Origin: Anaerolineaceae bacterium 4572_78
GTDB lineage: Bacteria; Chloroflexota; Anaerolineae; 4572-78
Assembly (NCBI GenBank): GCA_002084875.1
Contig: NBMH01000016.1
Location: 1 to 36,533 of the forward strand
Reading direction: 5' to 3'
DNA length: 36,533 bases
The number at the start of each line of letters is the position of its first letter. Position 1 is the first letter of the stretch. The notes beneath the pieces are model-generated. The model was given only the letters and a program-made list of their open reading frames with translations. It was not told the origin of the DNA and did no database searches. Shown here piece by piece: positions 7,550-16,563 of this stretch. A program made the position numbers and the translations under genes.

Positions 7550-9360
7550 AACAACCTTCAACCTCTAACAGGAGCGTCAAAGCAAACAATCAGCATGCAT
7601 GGTGGCAAAGCATAACAACAATTGCTATTGGCTGGACATTAACCTTATCCATTTTGATGATTGGGGTAATAGTCGGCTCAACAGCTATTGCTTTATATTG
7701 GACAACTCAAACAATTGCTCAAAGACATCATCGAATTACGACGCACCTTTTGGCTGAACGACTTTCTGATAATCTAAGACAAAACGCTTTAGCATTAACC
7801 GTTGTGGCTCGTCATCCTAGTTTTATCTCTCATGATGCCACCCAAATTCAACAGGTTTTTCAGCAGTATGATTATTTGCTTGCTGACCTAGTTGCTATGG
7901 GAGACATCGTTCTTTTAGATGAGCATGGACAAGTAACAGCGAGTTATCCCTCTGATGCCGAGTTGATGGGGCAAGATTATGCCGCCAGTTCCTACTTCCA
8001 AATATTACAAATAGATATATCTTATGAACCCATATTTTTTCATAATAACCCCTCTCCCTCTGGGAAGTGGGAGGGCGAAGTAGCTGGCATAGCTATCTCA
8101 ATTTATGATGAATCAAAACAGTTTAGAGGATGTTTAGTCAATCGTTTTTATTTAGGTGACCAACAACTAGGGAAGTACATTAATGGGTTTGAAGATTGGA
8201 GTGGTGAAACTTATTTAATTGACCGTCTGGGGCATGTTATTTTTCATGCCGATAAAACACTGATTGGTTCATCCTTCGACTCAACGCCGCAAATAGAAAA
8301 ATTACACCAAAGCAATAAAACATGGTCAGATGTTGTGCAATTAGAAGGTGGCAATTGGTTTTTTATCAGTTATGCTCCCATCAAAGAAAGTGGCTGGGGA
8401 ATTGTCATGGTGGAATCATGGGCTGATTCTTTTCGATTGGTCAAGCAAACAGCTTTGTTTATCAGTCTCATCCTAATTGTAGGGATAAGTGGGATAACTA
8501 TGCTGACATTGTGGGCAACTCGGCGCATGACCAACCGTTTGAATTTACTTATCACCCAAGCATCAATTGTGGCATCGGGCAATTATGATACACAAGTAAG
8601 CCTCAGCCGTATCTCAGAAATTCAAGAATTGGGACTAGCTTTTAACTACATGGTACGCCAATTAAGGAGCTATCGGCGGGGCTTGCAAGAATACGTAGCT
8701 TCTGTGACCAATTCACAAGAAGATGAGCGTAAACGTATCGCCCGCGACCTGCATGATGGCACATTACAAACCTTAATTGCCATTGGGCAACGAATTGCTC
8801 TAGTGCGTGATGCTCTTGATGAGCAACCAGTGGCTAAAAGCCAAGAACAATTAACTGAAGTGCGCGGCATGGTCACAGAAAGTGTGAATGAGCTTCGCCG
8901 TTTTAGCAGGGATTTACGTCCGCTAGTCTTAGAAGATTTGGGATTAGTACCTGCTTTGTTTTATTTGATTGGACGGTTACAACAAAAGGCTGATATTTCT
9001 GCCGACCTTGAAGTTGAAGGGGAAGCGATTGGCTTACACCAAAATTTAGAAATCGCCATTTTTCGCATCGTGCAGGAGGCATTAAACAACATCCTCAAGC
9101 ATGCACAGGCAAGCCAAGTTATAGTCACGGCTCGCTTCTTACCTCGTCAGACCATTTTAGAGATTCGGGATAATGGTAAAGGCTTTGTCGTGCCACAAGA
9201 TGCTTCCGAACTAGCTCACAGTGGTTCATTTGGCTTGATGGGTTTAGAAGAACGGGCACAACTTTTTGGCGGTGATATTTCTATCCAATCTGCTCGTGAT
9301 GAGGGAACCATTGTGCGGGTTATCCTGCCACATAAGCATGCAACCACGAGTAGTGGGTAA
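7528..9360 (+). CDS. NarL-type sensor histidine kinase with Cache-like sensor domain and HAMP
   Basis: The order is TM1 (about 29-56), an extracytoplasmic double-Cache-like domain (57-305), TM2 (307-330), HAMP (to about 380), HisKA_3 with the phospho-acceptor His409 in ERKRIARDLHDGTLQ, and an HATPase_c domain (EALNNILKHA, EIRDNGKGF, GSFGLMGLEERAQ). It should phosphorylate the response regulator upstream. Either ATG 7528 (22-bp overlap with the regulator) or GTG 7546 (GTGA overlap) could start it. Residues ~174-186, NPSPSGKWEGEVA, are encoded by a family D repeat (8047-8083) inserted in frame in the sensor domain. All catalytic motifs are intact, so the kinase is probably functional. The regulator-before-kinase order is common for this class. 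Confidence 0.93.
   Translation: MDYGQIVKQPSTSNRSVKANNQHAWWQSITTIAIGWTLTLSILMIGVIVGSTAIALYWTTQTIAQRHHRITTHLLAERLSDNLRQNALALTVVARHPSFISHDATQIQQVFQQYDYLLADLVAMGDIVLLDEHGQVTASYPSDAELMGQDYAASSYFQILQIDISYEPIFFHNNPSPSGKWEGEVAGIAISIYDESKQFRGCLVNRFYLGDQQLGKYINGFEDWSGETYLIDRLGHVIFHADKTLIGSSFDSTPQIEKLHQSNKTWSDVVQLEGGNWFFISYAPIKESGWGIVMVESWADSFRLVKQTALFISLILIVGISGITMLTLWATRRMTNRLNLLITQASIVASGNYDTQVSLSRISEIQELGLAFNYMVRQLRSYRRGLQEYVASVTNSQEDERKRIARDLHDGTLQTLIAIGQRIALVRDALDEQPVAKSQEQLTEVRGMVTESVNELRRFSRDLRPLVLEDLGLVPALFYLIGRLQQKADISADLEVEGEAIGLHQNLEIAIFRIVQEALNNILKHAQASQVIVTARFLPRQTILEIRDNGKGFVVPQDASELAHSGSFGLMGLEERAQLFGGDISIQSARDEGTIVRVILPHKHATTSSG
8047..8083. repeat. Family D repeat inside the histidine kinase CDS
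   Basis: The sequence cccctctccctctgggaagt followed by gggagggcgaagtagc matches the intergenic family D elements. It is read through in frame as NPSPSGKWEGEVA in the Cache domain. Confidence 0.8.
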
Positions 9361-9366
9361 CCGTTC

Positions 9367-9417
9367 ACCCCACTTTGCCCCCACTCCCTCTGGGGGAGGG
9401 GCAAGGGGTGGGGGCTA
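9367..9417. repeat. Family D repeat between convergent genes, possible bidirectional terminator
   Basis: cccccactccctctggggga followed by ggggcaaggggtggggg forms a strong G/C hairpin. It occupies almost the whole 80-bp gap between the kinase stop and the NYN-gene stop, so it may end or protect both transcripts. There is no T-run. Confidence 0.7.
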
Positions 9418-9440
9418 CTAACGAGTGGGAGTACGAAAAA

Positions 9441-10448
9441 TTACCACTCCTGTCGCAGACGAATATAAACTTGTCGCCGATTTCCATCATCATGATGTTT
9501 CATGGCAAACACATCAGGATAACTCTTAATTAGTGAAGTTAATTGTTTATAGCCGTAGGTATGAGGATCAAAACTAGGGTCGGCATTGCGAAGGTATGAA
9601 TTCACAGAACGAATATCAGTCCAACCTGTGCCATGATGTTTAGGCGTTTTTTGTAGAGCCTCAATAATTACAGGACGGGGGTCGGGTTCTTTTAAGCGGA
9701 CATAAATATCTGTGTGCGTACCCACATCCTGATATTTCAACTCAAAGTAATCAGCTGAGGCTTTTAGCAAGCGAGATAATTGTTTAAAGCCATAACTGCG
9801 TGGGTCAAAACCAGGGTCTACTTGGCGTAAAAAAAGCCCTAGTGTACTGACATGCACCCATTCATCCTCGTCAACAGCCATATCAAAAGCTTCAACCAAG
9901 ACTTGGATAGGGTCATAGTTATCGCCATATTCAGACACCGCTTTACCGTTAGATTTGCGGGTTTTTGGTTCGGGATGCAATGTAACCAGGTTTTCAGTGT
10001 AAACAAATACATCGCATGCATTTACGAAGGATTTCGGGGTCTTTTTTTCCCCAATGCCAATCACAAAAATACCACCCTCACGAATGCGCGTGGCTAACCT
10101 GGTGTAATCGCTATCGCTAGAAACGACACAAAAACCATCAACTACATCGTCATGCAAAATATCCATTGCATCAATAATCATAGCACTGTCGGTCGCATTT
10201 TTACCGACCGTGTAGCGAAATTGTTGGATGGGCTGAATAGCATGACTATGTAGAGACTCCTTCCAGCCTTTCATATTTGCGGTTGTCCAGTCACCATAAA
10301 TCCGCCTGATGGTCAGCGAACCATACTTGCGTGATTCTGTAAGCACTCTGGACATCAACGACGGTTGAGCATTATCCCCGTCAATCAACATTGCGATTTT
10401 TCGTGTATTCGTATGCTCTTGAAGTTTTGTTAAATCTTTTTTAGACAT
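9441..10448 (-). CDS. NYN (LabA-like PIN) domain protein with two LOTUS/OST-HTH domains
   Basis: Residues 17-155 form a NYN domain, with the conserved acidic residues Asp23 and Asp25 (MLIDGDNA), Asp87 (GKNATDSAMIIDAMDIL) and Asp112/Asp114 (VVSSDSDYTRLATRIRE). NYN domains are PIN-like metal-dependent ribonucleases. Two copies of an OST-HTH/LOTUS fold follow (about 182-252 and 258-332), each with a FDPRSYGFKQL / FDPHTYGYKQL core. LOTUS domains bind RNA, including G-rich or quadruplex RNA in some studied members. The gene starts 3 nt after the stop of the pseudokinase gene, so the two are probably co-transcribed. The ribosome-binding site is weak, suggesting coupled translation. All expected catalytic acids are present, so activity as an RNase is likely, but the substrate is unknown. 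Confidence 0.92.
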   Translation of the reverse strand: MSKKDLTKLQEHTNTRKIAMLIDGDNAQPSLMSRVLTESRKYGSLTIRRIYGDWTTANMKGWKESLHSHAIQPIQQFRYTVGKNATDSAMIIDAMDILHDDVVDGFCVVSSDSDYTRLATRIREGGIFVIGIGEKKTPKSFVNACDVFVYTENLVTLHPEPKTRKSNGKAVSEYGDNYDPIQVLVEAFDMAVDEDEWVHVSTLGLFLRQVDPGFDPRSYGFKQLSRLLKASADYFELKYQDVGTHTDIYVRLKEPDPRPVIIEALQKTPKHHGTGWTDIRSVNSYLRNADPSFDPHTYGYKQLTSLIKSYPDVFAMKHHDDGNRRQVYIRLRQEW

Positions 10449-10451
10449 AAT

Positions 10452-13079
10452 TTACAATTTCCATATTAATGTACGTTCTTCACTACTAAAAATAATAGTT
10501 CCATCTTTTTTTTGAATAGTTACCCCCCAAAAAAATTCTCCATTATCTGCTCGACCATAGTCAGCTGTATATAAGACATGCCACATTGTTTCTTTTAGCA
10601 ATTCGCTTTGCCAATGGCGGGTGTGAGTATCCACCGAGTACCGCATAGTAATGACATAGTATTCGTCTATTGCTAATGGACTTGCTCCTTCCCAAACAAA
10701 GGTGATATTTGCCGCTGAACTCAAGTAAGTTGCATGCGGTTCAGGACTAATTAACTGAACTCGGCTTGAACTCTGGTCCACACTGGGAAGCGAAATTATT
10801 TTTGCTATCGGGATGGATGTTAAAGTTGGGACTAAGGTTGGAACGGGGGTAAGAGTTAAATATTGAATAGTTTCCGCTTGATGTTTTTGTGCCTGCCTCA
10901 AATCTTCCACAGGAAGAAGGAGGGCGGCATTATAATCATCAAAGGCGGCTGAAAAATCATGTCGCTCCATTTTAATATCACCCCTTTTGAGATATGCCTG
11001 ATACAAAACTTGAGCCGCCTGTCCATTGGCATAATCGGGTTCAATCTCAACTATAAGCGACAAATTATCAATTCGGGTATCTAACACTACGATGTCGTCT
11101 ATCGCATGCAGATAGCCTATTGCAAACTGAATTTGTTGAATCAATTCATTAGGATTACTACACCTTGCTTGGTTGTTTTCTGCAAGCAAAGTGGTTTGAA
11201 AATCATCCAATGCCGATTCAACCTTTCTTCGATTGTATGGATTGAACATAGTATCAATCTGACTTTTTCCGCGTGCTAAATGGGCATTACACAATAACAG
11301 GGAAATCATTTCAGGCTTAAAATTATCATCGCTACCTCGTATTTTGCCCAAAATATCAATTGCACGTGACCAATCTTGACCCGCTAAAGCAGAATGAGCC
11401 TCAGTTAAAGTGTTGTTCAAAGCATCGTACTGGTCAACCTGACTCATGAGCAGTTGTGCTTGAGGGTGATTTGGTGCATCATCAAACACCTGTTGCAAAA
11501 GTTTACGAGCCTGTCTAGCATTTTCCTCTGTAAATGCAAATTCGGCTTGATGATACAATTCATCCACCGATGGCGACGAAGCCGCAATTTGTTCTGTTAC
11601 TTGACTAATTGTAAAAACCGTGCCGATAATAACCAGCATTACCGTGACAGCAATTACTATCGGTTTATAGTATGGTGCTATATAAACTCTAAATGACATG
11701 AGATATTGCCATAGTTCCATGACGTTAAGGGATTTGCGGACTTCTTCACGTTGTTGATGTTTTTTGATACGAGTCAGCAACTTTCTAGCAGGCGGATATT
11801 TTGGCGAAACATGGCGAATCTGATTTAAAATATCCTTTGCTTGGCTGTATGCTTCATCCTCAACACAATCCAATGCCTGCTTATATAAGTCCGAAACCTG
11901 CATTTCGATATGTTCACCATCATTCATATCTTGAGCTGTTGCCAATAAATTTTGACAGTCTTTATAATCAGGCTCGACTTCGGCTATTTCGGTGATATAA
12001 TCAATTGTTTCCTGCCAGTAGCCCATTTCAAAAGCAGTCATTGCCATGTCATACAAAACAGCTAGGCGTGCCATGACACCACTAAAGGCAAGTTTGCTTC
12101 TTGCTTGGGGATGATTGGGTGAAAGGCTTAATGTTTTGTGTAATAATGAAACGGCTTGTTGCCATGTTTCACTAGAAATTGTCTGTTCAGCTTGCTGATA
12201 ATATCTATCGGCAAGTTCTATTCGCTTAACCCTGTCTAACGTTATAGCTTGTTCGGGGCCAGGTAATGGTTGACCTGTCAGAATCGTGTTGATGCCATAA
12301 CGAACCTCAGACGGGGTTTGGAATCGGTCACTTGGGCGTTTTGCTAACGTCCATTCCAATAACGCTCTACATGAATGAGGTATATCAGAATGAGAAATTT
12401 TTGGCGGCTCACTAGAAATATGCTGGCTAACGACAGACCAGTAATTCTCATCCGAAAAAGGAACATGACCACATAACATCTGATAAAAAAGAATGCCAAC
12501 AGTGTAGATGTTAGAACGAATATCACACTCGTCTCCCATCAGTGATTCAGGAGATAGATTATCAGCCCAAGTTATAATATCAGATGTAGTCGCTGAAGGT
12601 AAAATGTGAATAGGGATAAATCCAAAATCACATACTTTTAATGAACGCTCATTGCTTAAGATAATTGTGTTAGGATTTAAGTTATAGTGAATCACATGGT
12701 GTTGATGGGCATCTTCTAAAGCATGGCATAGCTGGTCAACCAAAGAAAGTGCCTCACGCCATGGAACCATGCCTCGTTTATCAAGCAATTCCTGAATGGT
12801 TTGTCCTTCAATATACTCCGTTACCAGATACTGTACATCTTCACCAAAGTAACATGTCAGTATTTTTTCGACATGATGACTGTCTAATAATAGACTTTGA
12901 TTAGCATGTTCGATGCACCGTTGTAGATAGTCTGCATCCAAAGCCAAGTGAGGGTGAAACAGTTTTACGGTGACTAAATATCCATCATCCAAATCTTCTG
13001 CCAAATAAACCGTTACAATATCATTGCTACTCATTATGCGTAAGACTCGGTAACGATTATCTAAAATTTCTCCTAGCAC
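10452..13079 (-). CDS. Transmembrane Ser/Thr kinase-like receptor with TPRs, predicted pseudokinase
   Basis: Residues 8-268 are a protein kinase fold with Lys39 (VTVK), the hinge YLVTEYIEG, DFG (151-153) and SPE (176-178). Key catalytic parts are missing. The glycine loop is IMSSNDIVTVY with no glycine. HRDLKPEN is HYNLNPNT, so the base Asp is Asn133, the Lys is Asn135 and the metal-binding Asn is Thr138. The alpha-F Asp in RSDIYSLG is Asn190. It is therefore probably a pseudokinase. TPR-like helices follow (about 285-440), one membrane helix (472-494), more TPRs outside (505-735), a Pro/Thr linker and an Ig-like C-terminal domain (about 765-875). Orientation would put the kinase fold in the cytoplasm. 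It lies directly upstream of the NYN-LOTUS gene. Confidence 0.9.
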   Translation of the reverse strand: MLGEILDNRYRVLRIMSSNDIVTVYLAEDLDDGYLVTVKLFHPHLALDADYLQRCIEHANQSLLLDSHHVEKILTCYFGEDVQYLVTEYIEGQTIQELLDKRGMVPWREALSLVDQLCHALEDAHQHHVIHYNLNPNTIILSNERSLKVCDFGFIPIHILPSATTSDIITWADNLSPESLMGDECDIRSNIYTVGILFYQMLCGHVPFSDENYWSVVSQHISSEPPKISHSDIPHSCRALLEWTLAKRPSDRFQTPSEVRYGINTILTGQPLPGPEQAITLDRVKRIELADRYYQQAEQTISSETWQQAVSLLHKTLSLSPNHPQARSKLAFSGVMARLAVLYDMAMTAFEMGYWQETIDYITEIAEVEPDYKDCQNLLATAQDMNDGEHIEMQVSDLYKQALDCVEDEAYSQAKDILNQIRHVSPKYPPARKLLTRIKKHQQREEVRKSLNVMELWQYLMSFRVYIAPYYKPIVIAVTVMLVIIGTVFTISQVTEQIAASSPSVDELYHQAEFAFTEENARQARKLLQQVFDDAPNHPQAQLLMSQVDQYDALNNTLTEAHSALAGQDWSRAIDILGKIRGSDDNFKPEMISLLLCNAHLARGKSQIDTMFNPYNRRKVESALDDFQTTLLAENNQARCSNPNELIQQIQFAIGYLHAIDDIVVLDTRIDNLSLIVEIEPDYANGQAAQVLYQAYLKRGDIKMERHDFSAAFDDYNAALLLPVEDLRQAQKHQAETIQYLTLTPVPTLVPTLTSIPIAKIISLPSVDQSSSRVQLISPEPHATYLSSAANITFVWEGASPLAIDEYYVITMRYSVDTHTRHWQSELLKETMWHVLYTADYGRADNGEFFWGVTIQKKDGTIIFSSEERTLIWKL

Positions 13080-13095
13080 TCAATCTTTCCTCGTA

Positions 13096-13150
13096 GGACA
13101 GTGTCCAGTCTGTCCATCTGTGAATGTACAGGCAAGATGCCTGTATTGCA
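13096..13150. repeat. Pair of short palindromes upstream of the pseudokinase gene
   Basis: ggacagtgtccagtctgtcc (13096-13115) and acaggcaagatgcctgt (about 13128-13144) follow each other, with family C next at 13160. The acaggc...gcctgt core recurs at 24224-24241, so this is a further dispersed family. Confidence 0.7.
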
Positions 13151-13159
13151 TAACCTCTT

Positions 13160-13187
13160 GTAGGGGCGTATGGCCATACGCCCTTAC
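13160..13187. repeat. Palindromic repeat family C
   Basis: Identical to the 3958-3985 copy through gtaggggcgtatggccatac and on to the ccctta flank. It lies between the DUF4058 stop and the pseudokinase start. Confidence 0.9.
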
Positions 13188-13236
13188 TATACATTATTTT
13201 TTTTATAATGCCAATAAAAACTATGAGAATTAAGTT

Positions 13237-14043
13237 CTAAAAATATTCCTCAATTAATGTTTCTGCCCATACTCTATCTTTCTTGTTTAAATTAGGAACT
13301 GGTGGCTTATGGTATCTAAGCCGATAACCATAACCAATAACAAAATACAAATCGTGTAAAATGTTATTCAATTCTAAAATTGGTTCAGTCTCATCTTCAT
13401 CTACAGGAATTGGAAAATCAGGTATCATCTCTCTTACACTAAACATATACAGTTCAGCAGTAGGGCGTTGCCAAGCTCGGCTAATCAAGATACGATAATC
13501 ACTCTCCAAGTTTGTATGCATGGGCAATGGTTTTCCTGCCCTAAGCAAATCAATTTCGACCAAATTGGTGCAACTAGCAATAATTTTATTTCGCTTTTTG
13601 GTATATCTCTGCCGCCCATCGGTATTAATTTTGTTGACAGGCGACAAGATTTCAATCATGGTCACAATCCGTTTTGAGGCATATCGTCGAATAGTTAGGT
13701 AACGATGTTTAACCTCGTCTACGGTGGGCAATTGAACAATGGCTGGCTTAGTAGCTACTTTTTGCTTAGTTGCAACTTGAGGAATGTATCCCACAGATGA
13801 TTGATAATCATAAGCAGGCAAAATGAGACCATCAGGAATGCCTACTAGATTTTCTTCGGCGGTATATCCGTTTGACGATGGGTTTAAAGTTAGATAAGTC
13901 AACTCCTCAACATCAATGTAATAATTGGGATGTAAACGAGGTGCTAAAAACATTTGTATTTCGATAATTAATTGTAAATGTACTTTTTTCCAAATATTAG
14001 GATGTTCCAAATATGGATCCATACCAGGAAATGGTGATTTCAT
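13237..14043 (-). CDS. DUF4058 family protein
   Basis: The N-terminus MKSPFPGMDPYLEHPNIWKK is the signature of DUF4058, a family of ~260 residues frequent in cyanobacteria, Chloroflexota and planctomycetes, with no assigned function. The middle segment (IVTMIEILSPVNKINTDGRQ) and the acidic/Tyr C-terminus also fit. At 268 residues it is full length. ATG 14043 is chosen because AGGAGG stands just before it and the family motif starts there; twelve further in-frame residues upstream are not needed. It begins 2 nt after the GT2 stop, with its ribosome-binding site inside that gene, so the two are probably one transcript. Some weak resemblance of the IEILSPVNK segment to nuclease-type cores is possible, but I would not assign activity. 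Confidence 0.88.
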   Translation of the reverse strand: MKSPFPGMDPYLEHPNIWKKVHLQLIIEIQMFLAPRLHPNYYIDVEELTYLTLNPSSNGYTAEENLVGIPDGLILPAYDYQSSVGYIPQVATKQKVATKPAIVQLPTVDEVKHRYLTIRRYASKRIVTMIEILSPVNKINTDGRQRYTKKRNKIIASCTNLVEIDLLRAGKPLPMHTNLESDYRILISRAWQRPTAELYMFSVREMIPDFPIPVDEDETEPILELNNILHDLYFVIGYGYRLRYHKPPVPNLNKKDRVWAETLIEEYF

Positions 14044-14045
14044 CC

Positions 14046-15032
14046 TTAACCTCCTACTCTGTGTTTTGACCGCCACCACCAGCCTACAGGAAAACCTATC
14101 ATTTTAGCAATATCTCCTGTAACACGGATAATCGGCACCCAGTAAATCGCTTTGAGTTTCTGAATTGGATGTAAATCATGCCATGAACCCATGAGTCGGC
14201 GATAAGGAGTAAAAAACAGCCCATAGCTTCCAATGAGTGCTCCGATAAACCACCACCATTTACTAACATATTTTCCCAATGCAAATAGCATGGGGATACC
14301 AAACAAGTAAGTGCTGTAGCGAACTGCATGCCGTAAACGCCATAAATCTGCCTTGCCATCCCCTCTTGCATATCGATAATATTGTTTGAAAAATGACTTT
14401 AGATTTCCTCGCGGTTGGAAATAGGCAATCGCTTGGGGTACAAATATAAATATACCAAATTTATCTCGTAACTTAAAATCAAAGATTAAATCTTCACAGT
14501 AATCAAGCCATTCAGGATAGCCGCCGACTGCTTGCCATGCTGTTTTGCTAAAGGCGATGGAACGGCTACTTGGTAGGAATGTAATAGGGTTGATGTCTGC
14601 TAAGCGTGGCAAAACCGTTGCCCCCATTGCTACCTCAAAAGTAGTTTGCGAGTCGGGCAGGAAAAATCCAGCCACAACATGGGGATTTGTCTCATCGGCT
14701 GAATCTTCAAATGGGGCAACTAAATCAGCCAGCCAATTTTCAGAAAGTTTTACTCCAGCATCGGTACTAGCAATGATAGGATGACTCGCATGTTCGATGG
14801 CGATATTTCGCCCTCGACTGATATTTGCTCCTTTTTCAACGATTAATTTTAAGGGTAACTTATCTTGATATTGACGAATGTATTGTATTGTATCGTCGCT
14901 TGAGCCGCCATCCACAATAACTACTTCATCAGGCGAGCGGCTTTGAGCAACCAGTGAGTCAAGAAGCCGACATAATGTCTGCCCTTCATTCAACACAGTA
15001 ACAATTACCGAAACGGTTGTATTGATTTTCAA
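14046..15032 (-). CDS. Family 2 glycosyltransferase with C-terminal membrane helices
   Basis: The GT2 fold is clear: VSVIVTVLNEGQTLCRLLDS, the donor-binding VIVDGGSSDDT, the metal-binding DAG (STDAGVKLSENWL, in place of DxD), and EDLIFDFKLRDK as the catalytic ED segment. Two to three hydrophobic helices follow (about 245-300). The enzyme probably adds a sugar from a nucleotide donor to a lipid or polysaccharide at the membrane. I place the start at TTG 15032 (AGGGA six bases upstream), giving 328 residues. The ATG at 15101 would add 23 residues encoded mostly by family A repeat DNA (MKCGVRLVRSG) and looks spurious. It is followed by DUF4058 with a 2-bp gap. Confidence 0.88.
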   Translation of the reverse strand: MKINTTVSVIVTVLNEGQTLCRLLDSLVAQSRSPDEVVIVDGGSSDDTIQYIRQYQDKLPLKLIVEKGANISRGRNIAIEHASHPIIASTDAGVKLSENWLADLVAPFEDSADETNPHVVAGFFLPDSQTTFEVAMGATVLPRLADINPITFLPSSRSIAFSKTAWQAVGGYPEWLDYCEDLIFDFKLRDKFGIFIFVPQAIAYFQPRGNLKSFFKQYYRYARGDGKADLWRLRHAVRYSTYLFGIPMLFALGKYVSKWWWFIGALIGSYGLFFTPYRRLMGSWHDLHPIQKLKAIYWVPIIRVTGDIAKMIGFPVGWWWRSKHRVGG

Positions 15033-15071
15033 TATTAATCCCTGTTTTCCCCAAAGTAATATTTCATATCC

Positions 15072-15139
15072 AGACCTGACAAGTCTAACCCCACATTTCA
15101 TATCCAGACCTGACAGGTTTTTAGAAACCTGTCAGGTCT
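15072..15139. repeat. Palindromic repeat family A, tandem partial and full copies
   Basis: A short copy at 15072-15087 (agacctgacaagtcta) and a full 34-bp copy at 15106-15139 (agacctgacaggttttta / gaaacctgtcaggtct), separated by a repeated catatcc flank. They lie in the divergent region upstream of the GT2 gene. Confidence 0.9.
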
Positions 15140-15172
15140 AACCCACATGGCACATCCCAGAGTGCTATCTTG

Positions 15173-15191
15173 CTCCCCTCGAGGGAGGGGA
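15173..15191. repeat. Family D short hairpin
   Basis: ctcccctcgagggagggga is a short G/C palindrome of family D, in the divergent region between the GT2 and TPR genes. Confidence 0.65.
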
Positions 15192-15246
15192 CAAAAAGAT
15201 ATTATACCATAATTACGATGTTTTCTCAAAATACATAATTCATTTT

Positions 15247-15275
15247 TTGCTTTGTCAAAATATCTGTGGTACAAT
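15247..15275 (+). promoter_or_regulatory. Predicted promoter of the TPR gene
   Basis: TTGCTT (15247-15252), a 17-bp spacer, then TACAAT (15270-15275), about 45 nt before the ATG. The -35 box is weak and the -10 box has one mismatch. It would also drive the muramidase gene. Confidence 0.5.
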
Positions 15276-15320
15276 GGGCACGATTTTAGTTAGCAATGGA
15301 ATTATTTAGGAGATATTATA

Positions 15321-16563
15321 ATGGCTCGTCGAAAAAGACAACAAAGTAAAAAAAAGCATCATGAACCTTTTAACGTACTTAATGAAAGTCGTCAACAACT
15401 GCGGTTCTTTAAGCAAATTTTGCAAAAAAATCAAAGAGAGGGCGACCGTGCGGCTGAAGCATTGTCCCATCGAAAACTGGGGCATGCTTATTATCAATTA
15501 GACCAACAATGGCAATCACTCGAATCGTACCAAAAAGCATTAGAAATATACCAAGAATTGGGAGATTTGTATAGCGTTGCTAATGACCACAGCAATGTAG
15601 GAAATGCTTATGGTGCCTTAAGAGACTTTAAACAAGCAATCCATCATCACAAGCAATCTGTTGAATTGAGTGAAAAAGAAGATTTTAAAGATATATTGTT
15701 ACTTAGTTTGACTAACTTGGCAGCTATTTATATCGCAGAAAAGAAGTTACATAAAGCAATTCAAACATACAGACATGCTTTGGAATTGTCTCGTGAATTA
15801 GAACAGCCTGTTATCGAGGAAAATTCCTCACACAAACTGGGACAAATCTATGTATCATCAACAGGCATTACTGCTAGATGTAGCCGAACTCGATAGCAAT
15901 GGACAAGCTATTGCGTTGCAATTGTTAGCTGGCACACATATCAGTCTCGAAAAATATGCGGCGGCAATCAAGAGCTTAAAACAAGCTATTGTCCTCCTTA
16001 GAGAACTTAAGAATGAAGAAAGTGAGGCTCGGGTTTTAGGCATACTCGGTTATACTTATAGCAAACTTGAGGAATATGATGAGGCAATAAAATATTACGA
16101 AAAAGGGATAGCCTTAGCTCGTAAGATAGACGAAATTGCAATAGAACGTGATAATGTCGGAAACATGGCACAGGCATATAATTCCAAAAACGATTATGAC
16201 AAAGGACTACACTACTGTCGTATTTCTTTAGATTTGAGCGAAAAATTAGGAGACAGCAAGGGAGTAGGTACTGATTTGACCAATATCGGCTTGAATTATG
16301 CTAAACAGGGCAAATATGAAGAAGCTATTGAATATCACATGCAAGCATTAATCATTCGGGTCGAAATGGAAGACCATCCTAGTCAAGGAAACAGTTGTTA
16401 TAACTTAGCATGCTGTTATTCGCTGTTCAATGAGAAAGATGATGCCCTATATTTTTTACAGCGAGCATTATTGCTTGACCATGAAGAGTATCATATCTTG
16501 GCTACTGAAGATGAAGATTTAGATAACATTCGTGATTTACCTGAATTTAAGGAATTGGTATAA
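15321..16563 (+). pseudogene. TPR-repeat protein split by a frameshift
   Basis: A good AGGAG precedes ATG 15321. The first frame gives three to four TPR units (AEALSHRKLGHAYYQLDQQW, YSVANDHSNVGNAYGALRDF) and breaks off after HKLGQIY near 15850, ending at 15896. The second frame (from MYHQQALLLD, 15850-16563) continues with about five more units up to the typical C-terminal FLQRALLLDHEEYH. Between HKLGQIY and YHQQALLLD a TPR needs about ten more residues, so ~30 bp, not a multiple of three, seem to be lost. Joined, the protein would be about 410 residues. It may be a dead gene, two separately translated halves, or an assembly error. TPRs bind proteins. The stop overlaps the muramidase start (TAATG). 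Confidence 0.75.

Noticed and set aside
15033-15101. N-terminal extension of the GT2 from ATG 15101
   Set aside because: It is encoded by family A repeat DNA and precedes the GT2 fold; TTG 15032 has a ribosome-binding site.
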